A stretch of 64,000 bases of DNA from Modestobacter italicus. GTDB lineage: Bacteria; Actinomycetota; Actinomycetes; Mycobacteriales; Geodermatophilaceae. The notes under the pieces were generated by a model, which had not been told where the DNA came from, searched no databases, and worked only from the letters and a program-made list of their open reading frames with translations. The translations under genes were made by a program, and so were the position numbers. Numbering within the stretch: the stretch's first letter is position 1; every line of letters begins with the position of its first letter. This document shows, one piece after another, positions 22,701 through 30,858 of the stretch. The stretch is taken from assembly GCF_019799965.1 (NCBI RefSeq), contig NZ_JABGCJ010000005.1, positions 124,001 through 188,000 of the forward strand, given 5' to 3'.

Positions 22701-23681
22701 GTGGAACAGCGGGCGCTCGGGCGCAGCGGGCTCGTGGTCTCCCGGCTCGGTCTGGGCACCATGAACTGGGGCCGGGACACCGACGAGGACGAGGCCGCGA
22801 TGCAGCTCACGGCGTTCGTCGACGCCGGCGGGACGCTGGTCGACACCGCCGACGTCTACGCCGACGGGGAGAGCGAGCGCACCCTCGGCCGGCTGCTGGC
22901 CGACGTCGTCCCGCGCTCCGACGTCCTGGTCGCCACCAAGGCGGTGGGCCGCACCGCGCCGGGGCCCATGGGCCGCGGCGCGTCCCGAGGGCACCTGCTG
23001 GCCGCGCTGGACGCCTCGCTGGAGCGGATGGGCCTGGACCACGTCGACCTGTGGCAGCTGCACGCCTGGGACGACGCGACGCCGATCGAGGAGACGCTGG
23101 CCGCCTGCGACACCGCGGTCGCCTCCGGCCGGGCCCGCTACGTCGGGATCAGCAACTTCACCGGCTGGCAGACCGCCCAGGCGGTCACCTGGCAGCGGGC
23201 CTGGCCCGGCCGCACCCCGATCGTCAGCACCCAGGTCGAGTACTCGCTGCTGCAGCGCGGCATCGAGCGGGAGGTCGCCCCCGCGGCCGAGGCGCTCGGG
23301 CTGGGCATCCTGCCCTGGTCACCGCTGGGCCGCGGGCTGCTCACCGGCAAGTACCGGCACAGCACGCCCACCGACTCACGGGGCGCCTCCGCGCAGTGGC
23401 AGGGGTTCATCGACGGGCTGCGCTCGGCCACCGCCGACCGGGTCGTGGAGGCGGTGATCACCGCAGCGCAGGGGCTGGGCACCACGCCGCTGGGCGTGGC
23501 GCTGGCCTGGCTGCGCGACCGCCCGTGCGTGGTCGCCCCGATCGTCGGGGCGCGGACCGCCCAGCAGCTGCAGGCCGCGCTGGACGCCGAGGGCGTCCGG
23601 CTGCCGCCGGCGATCACCACCGCGCTGGACGACGTGTCCGCACCGCACTTCTCCTATCCCGAGCAGCGCCGAGAGCACTGA
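22701..23681 (+). CDS. Aldo/keto reductase
   Basis: This 326-aa NADPH-dependent oxidoreductase has a (beta/alpha)8 fold. The catalytic tetrad appears as Asp and Tyr in DTADVYADGESE, Lys in VATKAVG and His in LWQLHAWDD. The cofactor region ARYVGISNFTGWQ and late VAPIVGARTAQQL are typical. GILPWSPLGRGLLTGKY places it in the AKR11/12-like voltage-channel-beta-related group. The start is GTG at 22701. It is divergent from uppP and followed after 17 bp by the helicase gene, so the two may share a transcript. Confidence 0.92.
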   Translation: MEQRALGRSGLVVSRLGLGTMNWGRDTDEDEAAMQLTAFVDAGGTLVDTADVYADGESERTLGRLLADVVPRSDVLVATKAVGRTAPGPMGRGASRGHLLAALDASLERMGLDHVDLWQLHAWDDATPIEETLAACDTAVASGRARYVGISNFTGWQTAQAVTWQRAWPGRTPIVSTQVEYSLLQRGIEREVAPAAEALGLGILPWSPLGRGLLTGKYRHSTPTDSRGASAQWQGFIDGLRSATADRVVEAVITAAQGLGTTPLGVALAWLRDRPCVVAPIVGARTAQQLQAALDAEGVRLPPAITTALDDVSAPHFSYPEQRREH

Positions 23682-23698
23682 GACACGAGCACCGACCC

Positions 23699-25645
23699 AT
23701 GAGCACCCCTGCACCCACCAGCGACCCCGTCTTCGCCGCCTTCTGCGCCGCCGGCCTGTGGCCCGGGCTGGGCAAGCGCACCGCGGCCGACCTGCCGGCC
23801 GCCGGCATCACCAGCCCGGACGACGTCACCGCCGACCGGCTGCTGAAGCTGCCCCGGGTGGGCCGCCAGCGCGCCGAGCGGCTGTTCAGCTCCTTCCTGG
23901 CCGCCGCCCCCACCTACGAGGTGGTCGAGCTGCTGGTCGGTGCCGGGCTCAACGCCCGGCTGGCGGTGAACTCCGCCGACGCGCTCGGTCAGGACGCCGC
24001 CCGCCGGCTGCGCGACGACCCGTGGGCGCTGCTGAGCCTCTCCGGTGTGACGCTGGCCGATGCCGACCGGCTGGCGATCACCGTGCTGTCCGGTGCCGAC
24101 CGGCAGGACACCCGCCGCGGCCGGGCCATCGTCGGCCTCACGCTGCGCACCGCGACCCGGGACGGGCACACCGTGCTGCCGGCCGACCTGGTCGTCGCGG
24201 CGTTGCGGGCGGAGGGCATCGCCGACCCCGCGGCCGCGGTCGTGGCCGCCGTGGAGTCCGGTGAGGTGCTCGAGCACGAGCCGCCGTTCGTCGAGCCGGA
24301 CGAGGACGCCGACGAGCTCCCCGAGCCCGACCCCGCGCTGCGCACCTTGTCGCTGGCCCGCTACGGCATGGCCGAGGAGGCGGTGGCGGAGAACGTGCAC
24401 CGGCTGGCGGCGACCAGCGGCCGGATCGCCGACCCGGCGTCGGTGCGCTCGGTGGCCAAGGGCCTGGACCCCGCCCAGCAGGCAGCAGTGGCCCAGGTGC
24501 TCGGGGCCGGCGTCTCGCTGCTGACCGGTGGCCCGGGCACCGGCAAGAGCCGCACGGTCGCCTCGCTGGTGAAGCTGCTGGAGACCAAGGGCACCGAGGT
24601 GGCCCTGGCCGCGCCGACCGGCCGGGCGGCCAAGCGGCTGGAGGAGCTCACCGACCACCCCGCGGTCACCGTCCACCGCCTGCTCGGCGCCCAGGGCATG
24701 ACCGGCGGCTTCGCCCGCAACGAGGAGTGGCCGCTGGACGCCGACGTCGTGGTCGTCGACGAGGCGTCGATGCTGGACGTCGAGCTGACCGCCGCGCTGC
24801 TGGAGGCCTGCCCCGACGGCACCCACCTGCTCCTGGTCGGCGACCCGGCGCAGCTGCCCTCGATCGGCCCGGGCCACGTGCTCGGCGACCTGATCGACTC
24901 CGGCGCGGTGCCGGTCACCGAGCTGACCACACTGCACCGGCAGGCCGCCGGTGGCGCGATCGCCCGGCTGGCCACCGGCGTCCGAGGTGGGGAGCTCGTG
25001 CAGGTCGACTCCCCCGACCGCGAGGTGGTCATCGTGCCGGCGGTCGGCAGCGCCGAGGCGGCCAAGCGGGTGGTGCAGCTGGTCACCGACTCCATCCCCC
25101 GGGCGCTGGGCATCGACCCCTCCACGGTGCAGGTGGTCACCCCGGTGCACCGCGGGCCGGCCGGCACGATCGAGCTGAACAAGGCGCTGAAGGCGCAGCT
25201 GAACCCCGGGGACGGCACGGTGTTCGGGTTCGACGTCGGCGACCGGGTCGTGGCCACGGCCAACCACCTGGACCTGGAGCCGATCGGGTTCGCCAACGGC
25301 GAGGTCGGCGTGGTCACCGGCACCGGCGAGGGGTCGCTGACCGTCGACTTCAGCTCCGGGCCGGTCACGGTGACCGGCAACGCGCTGCCCGACCTGCGGC
25401 ACGGCTGGGCGATCACGGTGCACCGCGCGCAGGGGTCGGAGTGGCCCGGCGTGGTCGTCGTCCTCCCGCCGGAGGCCGGTGGGATGCTCTCCCGGCCGCT
25501 GGTCTACACCGCGCTCACCCGGGCGCAGAAGCACCTGTCGATCGTGCACGCGAGCGGTGCGGCCCTCGCCCGCGCCGTGCGCGAGGTCGACGTCCGGCCG
25601 CGGCGGACCAGGCTCGCCACGTTGCTCGCCGAGCTGGCGGAGTGA
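23699..25645 (+). CDS. RecD-like ATP-dependent DNA helicase with HhH N-terminus
   Basis: This superfamily-1 helicase (648 aa) starts at the ATG at 23699, not at the far-upstream open frame. The N-terminal 200 residues contain helix-hairpin-helix-like stretches (LLKLPRVGRQRAERL, LLSLSGVTLADADRL), as in stand-alone RecD2 proteins. The motor has Walker A LTGGPGTGKSRTV near residue 282, Walker B VVVVDEASMLD, motif III LVGDPAQLPSIGPG and the C-terminal motifs GWAITVHRAQGSEWP and VYTALTRAQKH. Without RecB/RecC neighbours it should act as a free 5'-3' helicase, as in RecD2. It is shorter than the usual 720-800 aa RecD2. Confidence 0.9.
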   Translation: MSTPAPTSDPVFAAFCAAGLWPGLGKRTAADLPAAGITSPDDVTADRLLKLPRVGRQRAERLFSSFLAAAPTYEVVELLVGAGLNARLAVNSADALGQDAARRLRDDPWALLSLSGVTLADADRLAITVLSGADRQDTRRGRAIVGLTLRTATRDGHTVLPADLVVAALRAEGIADPAAAVVAAVESGEVLEHEPPFVEPDEDADELPEPDPALRTLSLARYGMAEEAVAENVHRLAATSGRIADPASVRSVAKGLDPAQQAAVAQVLGAGVSLLTGGPGTGKSRTVASLVKLLETKGTEVALAAPTGRAAKRLEELTDHPAVTVHRLLGAQGMTGGFARNEEWPLDADVVVVDEASMLDVELTAALLEACPDGTHLLLVGDPAQLPSIGPGHVLGDLIDSGAVPVTELTTLHRQAAGGAIARLATGVRGGELVQVDSPDREVVIVPAVGSAEAAKRVVQLVTDSIPRALGIDPSTVQVVTPVHRGPAGTIELNKALKAQLNPGDGTVFGFDVGDRVVATANHLDLEPIGFANGEVGVVTGTGEGSLTVDFSSGPVTVTGNALPDLRHGWAITVHRAQGSEWPGVVVVLPPEAGGMLSRPLVYTALTRAQKHLSIVHASGAALARAVREVDVRPRRTRLATLLAELAE

Positions 25646-25702
25646 CCACCCGATCGGGTGATCCGGGTTTGACCCAGTGATCTTGAGGGCACTGAACGGA
25701 CC

Positions 25703-25975
25703 ATGATCACTGGCATCATCGGTTTCCTCGTCTTCGGCCTGATCGTCGGCGCCCTCGCGCGGCTGATCAAGCCGGGCAAGCAGAACCTCAGCATCCTCGC
25801 CACCCTGGCGCTCGGCGTCGTCGGCGCCCTCATCGGTGGCCTCGTGGCCAGCGCCCTCGGCACCGGTGACTTCGGCGAGCTGAACATCATCGGTGGCATC
25901 GTCGCCGTCGTCGCGGCCGTGCTGCTCATCGGCGTCGCCGAGGGCATGAGCGGCGGTCGCCGCAAGGTCCACTGA
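25703..25975 (+). CDS. GlsB/YeaQ/YmgE-family small membrane protein
   Basis: This 90-aa protein has three transmembrane helices (about residues 3-22, 30-52 and 62-80) separated by glycine-rich turns. The loop ALARLIKPGKQN after helix 1 and the GALIGG repeat of helix 2 are the family hallmarks (transglycosylase-associated protein). Homologues are commonly part of stress regulons, but the molecular role is unknown. It stands alone 57 bp after the helicase gene and ends before a strong hairpin. Confidence 0.9.
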   Translation: MITGIIGFLVFGLIVGALARLIKPGKQNLSILATLALGVVGALIGGLVASALGTGDFGELNIIGGIVAVVAAVLLIGVAEGMSGGRRKVH

Positions 25976-26000
25976 CCTCGCTGCCCCACCCGCACCACCC

Positions 26001-26045
26001 GCGCCCGCTCCGGGTGCCGACACAGTCGGCGCCCGGGGCGGGCGC
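26001..26045. terminator. Bidirectional hairpin terminator
   Basis: A 20-bp stem with a 5-nt loop (CACAG at 26021-26025), containing two G-T wobbles. It lies 25 bp after the YmgE-like gene and 23 bp before the end of the convergent DUF2470 gene, so it can end both transcripts. Confidence 0.75.
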
Positions 26046-26068
26046 GTCCTCGTTCCGGGCGGGTCGCG

Positions 26069-26869
26069 TCAGCGGCCGGGACAGGCCTGCCGTGCGGCGC
26101 ACATCAGCCGGCTGATCGCACCCGCCAGTTCCTCGGGGCCGGTGACCGGCGCGGAGAACGGCATCCGGACGTCGCGGTGCCCGGAGCGCTGCTCGATCCG
26201 GAGACGGAACCCCCAGCGGTCCAGCCCGAGCGGGCGGACGACGTCCCCGTCCCCCAGCCACGCGGTCGGCACCCGGGAGGCCAGCAGCGCGAGCTCCTCG
26301 GGGTGCGCGTGGTCCAGGTGCTGCAGCGCGTGCGCCTCCACATCGGCCAGTGGGTCGGGTGCGGCGGCCAGGTAGTCCTCGGGGGTCAGCTCGGTGACCG
26401 TGCCGCACTCCCCCAGCACCACCTCTGCCAGGTCCAGCCGCAGCAGTGTGGCGCCGCGGCCGACGTCGAGCAGGGCGCCCACCGGGGCCACGTCGGCGAA
26501 GGCGAGAGCCGCGGGGCGCACGTCGGCGGGGAGGATGGGCGTCAGCCATCCGGAGAGCCACACCTGGGCGCGCACCGGCTCGCGCAGCTCGACCGGGGCG
26601 TGGTCGGTGACCAGCAGGAGCGCGGCCAGGTCGCCGTCGGCGGCGTGCCGGACCGCCGTGGCGACGTCCCCGTCGGTGGGGACGACGACGAACACCTGCC
26701 CGTCGGCCGTGGTGGCGTGGGCGAGCACCCGGCTGCCGTCGATGCCGGCGGCGCAGACCGCGGCGCCGGCGCGGCCGGCCACGGTGCGAGCGCGCTCGGC
26801 GGGCGTCGGGCCCTGCCGCTGGGGCGAGCGTCCGGGCTGCCCGGGTGCGGGGCGGGTCGATCGCGTCAT
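26069..26869 (-). CDS. DUF2470 (HugZ-C-like) domain protein, probably iron-regulated
   Basis: This 266-aa protein ends in a DUF2470 domain (about residues 165-262). Recognisable parts are PLADVEAHALQHLDHAHPEE, the later LGLDRWGFRLRIE, and RMPFSAPVTGPEEL. DUF2470 is the C-terminal domain of HugZ-type heme oxygenases and related split-barrel proteins. The N-terminal half has alternating hydrophobic strands and may be a split barrel, but it is not clearly recognisable. An ATG start at 26869 has GGAG upstream. A near-consensus IdeR/DmdR iron box lies 37 bp upstream, strongly suggesting repression by iron and a role in heme or iron handling. Confidence 0.75.
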   Translation of the reverse strand: MTRSTRPAPGQPGRSPQRQGPTPAERARTVAGRAGAAVCAAGIDGSRVLAHATTADGQVFVVVPTDGDVATAVRHAADGDLAALLLVTDHAPVELREPVRAQVWLSGWLTPILPADVRPAALAFADVAPVGALLDVGRGATLLRLDLAEVVLGECGTVTELTPEDYLAAAPDPLADVEAHALQHLDHAHPEELALLASRVPTAWLGDGDVVRPLGLDRWGFRLRIEQRSGHRDVRMPFSAPVTGPEELAGAISRLMCAARQACPGR

Positions 26870-26905
26870 GCGTCACTCCGTCGTCAGGCCGACTCCTCAT
26901 CGGGG

Positions 26906-26924
26906 TAAGGTGAGCCTAACCGAA
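26906..26924. promoter_or_regulatory. IdeR/DmdR1-type iron box
   Basis: Read on the minus strand, the 19-mer TTCGGTTAGGCTCACCTTA matches the actinobacterial iron-box consensus TTAGGTTAGGCTCACCTAA at 17 of 19 positions. It lies between the divergent DUF2470 and rpsD genes, 37 bp from the former and 14 bp from the rpsD start. The natural target is the DUF2470 gene. Because it abuts the rpsD ribosome site (26928-26932), bound regulator could also affect rpsD. Confidence 0.85.
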
Positions 26925-26937
26925 CCCGGAGGCCCGT

Positions 26938-27543
26938 GTGAACCAGTCCCGTCCCAAGGTCCGGCGCTCCCGCGCGCTGGGCATCCCGCTCACCCCCAAG
27001 GACGTCCGCTACTTCGAGCGGCGCCCCTACCCGCCGGGTGAGCACGGCCGCAAGCGCAAGAACACCAGCGACTACAAGACCCGGTTGATGGAGAAGCAGC
27101 GGCTGCGCGCGCAGTACGACATCAGCGAGACGCAGCTGCGCTCGGCGTTCGACCGAGCCCGGCGCGCCGGCGGCAAGACCGGTGAGGAGCTGATCACCCA
27201 CCAGCTGGAGGCACGGCTCGACGCCACGGTGCTGCGCGCCGGTTTCGCCCGGACCATCTACCAGGCGCGGCAGACCGTCAGCCACCAGCACGTCACCGTC
27301 AACGGCAAGCGCGTCGACCGGCCCAGCTACCAGGTGCAGCCCTACGACGTCATCGAGATCGCCGAGAAGAGCAAGAGCAAGCTGCCCTTCCAGGTGGCCG
27401 CCTCGGGCGCGCACGCGGCGGCACCGGGCTACCTGGAGGTCCAGCTCGCCGAGCTGCGCTGCACGGTGCTCCGGCGGCCCCGGCGCGACGAGGTCCCGGT
27501 GATCTGTGAGGAGCAGCTGGTCGTGGAGCACTACTCCCGCTGA
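26938..27543 (+). CDS. rpsD: 30S ribosomal protein S4
   Basis: The 201-aa protein is full length for S4, a primary 16S rRNA binder that nucleates assembly of the 30S body. The N-terminal domain (RSRALGIPLTPKDVRYFERR, GEHGRKRKNTSDYK) lacks the zinc-binding cysteines of the four-Cys S4 form. The S4 RNA-binding domain follows (RLDATVLRAGFARTIYQARQ, VTVNGKRVDRPSYQVQPYD), ending in LVVEHYSR. The GTG start has GGAGG five bases upstream. As in Streptomyces (from memory), it stands outside the alpha operon. Its stop overlaps the convergent membrane-protein gene by 13 bp. Confidence 0.96.
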   Translation: MNQSRPKVRRSRALGIPLTPKDVRYFERRPYPPGEHGRKRKNTSDYKTRLMEKQRLRAQYDISETQLRSAFDRARRAGGKTGEELITHQLEARLDATVLRAGFARTIYQARQTVSHQHVTVNGKRVDRPSYQVQPYDVIEIAEKSKSKLPFQVAASGAHAAAPGYLEVQLAELRCTVLRRPRRDEVPVICEEQLVVEHYSR

Positions 27544-28031
27544 CCCACCGGGCTCGGTTCCTCACCGCGGCGTCGCACCCGTTCCAGGTGCGACGCCGCG
27601 GTGTCATCCGGGGGGCACTCGCTGTTGCGCCGGATCGCGCGCTCCGGCCCACCGAGCCGGCGCAACACCAGAACGACCCAGGGCGTCCAGGCCAGCACGG
27701 TGATCCAGGGGGCGCCCGCCCACTCGCCGGTCAGGGCGGAGACGACGACGAGGCCACCCAGGCCGACCGCCCAGACCAGCAGCCCGGCCAGCGCCCACCG
27801 CGGCAGCCGACCGCGGGTGCCGGTGCGCTCGGTCCCGGCCGCGACGTGGCGCTGGGCCCAGTCGACGACGGCCGCCCGCAACCTCGGGTCGTCGAGTTCG
27901 TGGCCGGAGACCACCGCCCGCTCGACCCGGCCGATCTCGAGCGGGGCGAGCTCGTACCGCTGCTTCAGCTCGCGCGGCAGGTGGGGCGACCCGGCCGGTG
28001 CCCGCCGCCGCCAGAACGGCAGCTCGGTCAC
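27531..28031 (-). CDS. Two-helix membrane protein, paralogue of the upstream gene
   Basis: The 166-aa protein starts at the GTG overlapping the previous stop (GTGA). A soluble N-terminal half contains LKQRYELAPLEIGRVERAVV and GHELDDPRLRAAVVDWAQRH. Two transmembrane helices (about 87-105 and 114-131) and a charged tail follow. The pattern of a helical domain, a LDD-x-LR-AAV-D motif and two helices is shared with its neighbour, so the two arose by tandem duplication. Function is unknown. Its C-terminal codons overlap the rpsD 3' end and contain the rpsD hairpin. Confidence 0.7.
   Translation of the reverse strand: MTELPFWRRRAPAGSPHLPRELKQRYELAPLEIGRVERAVVSGHELDDPRLRAAVVDWAQRHVAAGTERTGTRGRLPRWALAGLLVWAVGLGGLVVVSALTGEWAGAPWITVLAWTPWVVLVLRRLGGPERAIRRNSECPPDDTAASHLERVRRRGEEPSPVGQRE
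27563..27603. terminator. rpsD terminator hairpin inside the convergent gene
   Basis: Perfect 16-bp arms (27563-27578 and 27588-27603) with a 9-nt loop, 19 bp downstream of the rpsD stop. The same bases encode the C-terminal region of the minus-strand membrane protein. Confidence 0.8.
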
Positions 28032-28516
28032 TCCCCCACCGGCCCGCTGTTCAGCTCGATGGCCTGCCGCATCCTGCGCCGCGCCCAGATCTGCGTCCCC
28101 CCGGTCACCACTGCGGGCGCGAGCGCGAACCACGGCACGTCGGAGAGACCGCCGAAGGCGACGGCGAAGACCAGCCCGGCGACGAACACGAGCGACCACA
28201 GCAGGAACACCGCAGCCAGGACCCGCTGCGCCGTGGTGCCGTTCTGCGGCCACGAGCCGAGCTGGCCGAGTGTCTCCTCGGCCAGGTCCACGGCCGCCCG
28301 GCGCAGCTTCTCGTCGTCCAGTGCTGCACCCTTGGTCACGGCGGACTGCACCGCCGTCGCCTCGCTGGGGCTCAGCCGGTGGGAGCGCACGAAGTCGCCC
28401 CACGGATCGGGCCCGCGCCCCGGCTTCAGCCGGTTCCAGAAGCGGCGGCCGCCGACCCACCAGGCCAGCAGCGGCAGGCCGACGAGGATCAGCACGATGA
28501 TCACTGCGGCGGTCAC
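28028..28516 (-). CDS. Membrane protein with N-terminal anchor, first of a tandem paralogous pair
   Basis: This 162-aa protein has an N-terminal transmembrane helix (AAVIIVLILVGLPLLAWWV). A cytosolic helical segment follows (HRLSPSEATAVQSAVTKG, LDDEKLRRAAVDLAEETL), then two more helices (about 95-116 and 124-143). The middle segment aligns by eye with its downstream neighbour. I do not recognise a named domain. ATG start at 28516. The two genes overlap by four bases and should be translated together. Confidence 0.7.
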   Translation of the reverse strand: MTAAVIIVLILVGLPLLAWWVGGRRFWNRLKPGRGPDPWGDFVRSHRLSPSEATAVQSAVTKGAALDDEKLRRAAVDLAEETLGQLGSWPQNGTTAQRVLAAVFLLWSLVFVAGLVFAVAFGGLSDVPWFALAPAVVTGGTQIWARRRMRQAIELNSGPVGE

Positions 28517-28715
28517 GATGGATGATCATGGGCAGCGCCGCCGACCGCGCACGAGAGGCGATGAGCAGAGCCGCACCGCGGCGACCTGCAGCTCCTCCTC
28601 CGGGTGCACGAGCTCCCCGGGTCACCCGCGGCCCGATCGGGCCGAACACCGTGTCGACGTCCTCAACCGTCGACGGGGTGCGACCTGGAGCTCGGCGGAC
28701 CATCGGTCAATGTGA

Positions 28716-29256
28716 CGCCGCCACGCCACCGCCTTTCTGCTGGTCGAGCTGCTGGCGGTCGCCGTCCGCGCCCCCGATCGCCTGCTGCTCGTCGACCGGG
28801 ACGGGAGGACGGTGCGCGAGGTGCCGCTGCCCGGCAACGCCCGACACCTGCAGCTGGTCGCCCCGGGCGGTCTGGTGCTCGTGCCCGCCGACGTGGTGGA
28901 CGCCGGCAGGCCCCACGCACCCGGTCGCCGACGGCCAGGGCCGGTTCCTGGTGGCCGACACCCGCGGGGACGCCGTGCTCACCTCCAGCGACGACCCGCT
29001 GCGCCAGATCGGGACGTCCCCACTGGACGACACGCCCTACGGCCTCGCCGTCGACCCCACCGCCCAGGTGCTGTGGGTGGCCCTCACCGCCACCAACGAG
29101 GTCGTCGGCCTGTCCACCGCGGGCCCGGAGCCGGCCGAGGTCGCCCGCTCCCCCACCGTCCGACAGCCCGACACGGTCGTCGTCGACCCGATCACCGGCC
29201 GGGTGTTCGTCGGCAGCCGGGCCACCGGCGAGCTGCAGCTCATCGACCCGCGACGG
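28716..29256 (+). pseudogene. Decayed YncE/NHL-type beta-propeller gene
   Basis: Two out-of-frame pieces read as consecutive parts of a secreted beta-propeller protein. The first (from 28716) has a hydrophobic stretch, then LLLVDRDGRTVREVPLPG and LVAPGGLVLVPADVVD. The second (from about 28920, another frame) has GRFLVADTRGDAVLTSSDD, DDTPYGLAVDPTAQVLWV and VVVDPITGRVFVGSRATG. Each carries the repeat pattern of a propeller blade. No start codon suits the first piece, a deletion with a frame change joins them, and the 3' end stops abruptly at the neighbouring gene. It is a remnant without likely function. Confidence 0.7.
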
Positions 29257-29508
29257 TCAGCTGCGAACCTCGTCCTCGTCGTCGGGGACGGCGGCCTGCT
29301 GCTCGAGCACGTCGTACTCGTCAGCCTCGGGGGCGCTGCGCCACCCGCTGGTGCCGCCGGGGGTCGCAGCGAGCTGCTGCTCGATGGCGTCGGCCTCCGG
29401 GACGTCGTCGGCCGGCGTGGTCACGTCATCGGCGAGCTCGGGGCCGGTCGGGGACGCGGTCGTCCGCTGTTCCTGGCGGTCCGCGTCGGTGGCCTCCGGG
29501 TCGGTCAC
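29257..29508 (-). CDS. Small acidic protein with duplicated PEAD-x-(x)-EQ motif
   Basis: The 83-aa protein starts at a GTG with GAGAGGAG upstream. It is highly acidic and lacks hydrophobic segments. Two similar motifs occur: VPEADAIEQQ and, after about 20 residues, APEADEYDVLEQQ, followed by VPDDEDEVRS. I recall similar short conserved proteins in other actinobacteria, of unknown function. It is convergent with the beta-propeller remnant, whose 3' end it adjoins, and divergent from the DUF5703 gene. Confidence 0.6.
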   Translation of the reverse strand: MTDPEATDADRQEQRTTASPTGPELADDVTTPADDVPEADAIEQQLAATPGGTSGWRSAPEADEYDVLEQQAAVPDDEDEVRS

Positions 29509-29657
29509 GGCACGCTCCTCTCGGTCGATGGGCCGGGCGGGGGGCCCGGCGTCGGTCGTCCTCCCCTGCCCCGGTGACCAGGCGACGACACCCGGCCCGG
29601 CGAGCAGGTGGTGACCACCACATGACCGGGAGACGTCCAGCGGGCACAATCGGGCGC

Positions 29658-29861
29658 GTGTCAGCAGCCGGCGAGTACGAGTACGCCCCGCTGCGCATCC
29701 CGGCGGGCACTTCGCGCTCGGCGGCCGCGCAGCTGATGAGCATGCAGTCCGACACCGGGGGCTGGGAGCTGGCCCGCCTGCAGCTGCACGCCGACGGCAC
29801 CCGGAAGATCATCATGCGCCGACGGATGCGGCTGTCCTACCTCCCCCGCCCCATGGTCTGA
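29658..29861 (+). CDS. DUF5703-family small protein
   Basis: This 67-aa protein starts at GTG 29658. Its short conserved form is EYEYAPLRIPAGTSR, then MQSDTGGWELARLQLHADG and RKIIMRRRMR. This is the conserved actinobacterial DUF5703 pattern: a small alpha/beta protein with a basic tail. Function is unknown. It ends four bases before a small hairpin shared with the convergent quinone oxidoreductase gene. Confidence 0.85.
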   Translation: MSAAGEYEYAPLRIPAGTSRSAAAQLMSMQSDTGGWELARLQLHADGTRKIIMRRRMRLSYLPRPMV

Positions 29862-29864
29862 GGA

Positions 29865-29883
29865 AGGACCCGTCAGGGGTCCT
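29865..29883. terminator. Short hairpin between DUF5703 and quinone oxidoreductase genes
   Basis: Arms AGGACCC (29865-29871) and GGGTCCT (29877-29883) with a 5-nt loop lie in the 40-bp gap between two convergent genes. The stem is short, so termination is plausible rather than certain. Confidence 0.5.
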
Positions 29884-29901
29884 GGACGGCGGAACACCTC
29901 G

Positions 29902-30858
29902 TCAGGGCGTGAGGACGACCTTCCCCACGGTGCTGCGGTCGGCGATCGCGGCCATCGCCCGCGGCAGCTCGGTGAGCGGCATCGAGGCGCCGACCAGTGG
30001 GTCGATCGCGCCGGCGGCGAACAGCCGGCACAGCTCCTCGTGCACCATGCCGATCCGCGCGGGGTCGTGCTTGCGGTAGAGCCCCCAGTGCAGGCCGACG
30101 ATGCTGTAGTTCTTGACCAGCGCGTGGTTGACCGGTGCCTGCGGGATGGTGCCGCTGGTGAAGCCGACCACCACCAGCCGCCCCTCGAAGGCGATGCACC
30201 TGCGGGACTTGTCGAACACCTCGCCGCCGACCGGGTCGTAGACGACGTCGGCGCCGTGCCCACCGGTGATCTCCTTGACCAGCGGCACGAAGTCCTCGGC
30301 GGTGTAGTCGATGACGTGGTCGGCGCCGAGCTGGCGACAGACCTCGGTCTTGCGTGCCCCGCCGGCGGTGGCGATCACCTTCGCCCCGGCTGCCTTGCCC
30401 AACTGGATCGCCGCCGTCCCGACCCCGCCCGCGCCGGCGTGCACCAGCAGCCACTCCCCCGGCTGCAACGCCGCCCGTCGGTGCAGCCCGACGTAGCCGG
30501 TCTGGTAGGTCAGGTACAGCGAGGCGGCCTGTTCGTCGGACATCGCATCGGGCACCGGCCAGGCCGCGGCGGCGTCCATCAGCGCGTACTCGGCAAAGGC
30601 GCCGGGCCCGCCGGCCGGTGACCCGAGCACCCGCTGGCCGGTGCCGACCACCTCGCCGCACAGCTCCACCCCCGGGGTGAACGGCAGTGGCGGCTTCTCC
30701 TGGTACATGCCCATGGTCATCAGCACGTCCGGGAAGTTGAGCCCGGCGGCGCGCACCCGCACCAGCAGCTGCCCCTCCCCGGGTGTCGGCTGGTCGACCT
30801 CGTCCAGGGACATGACCTCGGCCGGGTCGCCGAGGGAGTGGACTCGCCATGCACGCAT
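29902..30858 (-). CDS. NADPH:quinone oxidoreductase-family protein (MDR superfamily)
   Basis: This 318-aa protein starts at the ATG at 30858. It has the zinc-free medium-chain reductase architecture: GroES-like fold with VRAAGLNFPDVLMTMGMY and FTPGVELCGEVVGTG, and a Rossmann domain with LLVHAGAGGVGTAAIQLGKA and VYDPVGGEVFDKSRR. The late segment PLVGASMPLTELPRAM is typical of quinone oxidoreductases. It probably reduces quinones or alpha,beta-unsaturated carbonyls with NADPH. The gene is single and divergent from the SpoIIE phosphatase gene. Confidence 0.9.
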   Translation of the reverse strand: MRAWRVHSLGDPAEVMSLDEVDQPTPGEGQLLVRVRAAGLNFPDVLMTMGMYQEKPPLPFTPGVELCGEVVGTGQRVLGSPAGGPGAFAEYALMDAAAAWPVPDAMSDEQAASLYLTYQTGYVGLHRRAALQPGEWLLVHAGAGGVGTAAIQLGKAAGAKVIATAGGARKTEVCRQLGADHVIDYTAEDFVPLVKEITGGHGADVVYDPVGGEVFDKSRRCIAFEGRLVVVGFTSGTIPQAPVNHALVKNYSIVGLHWGLYRKHDPARIGMVHEELCRLFAAGAIDPLVGASMPLTELPRAMAAIADRSTVGKVVLTP

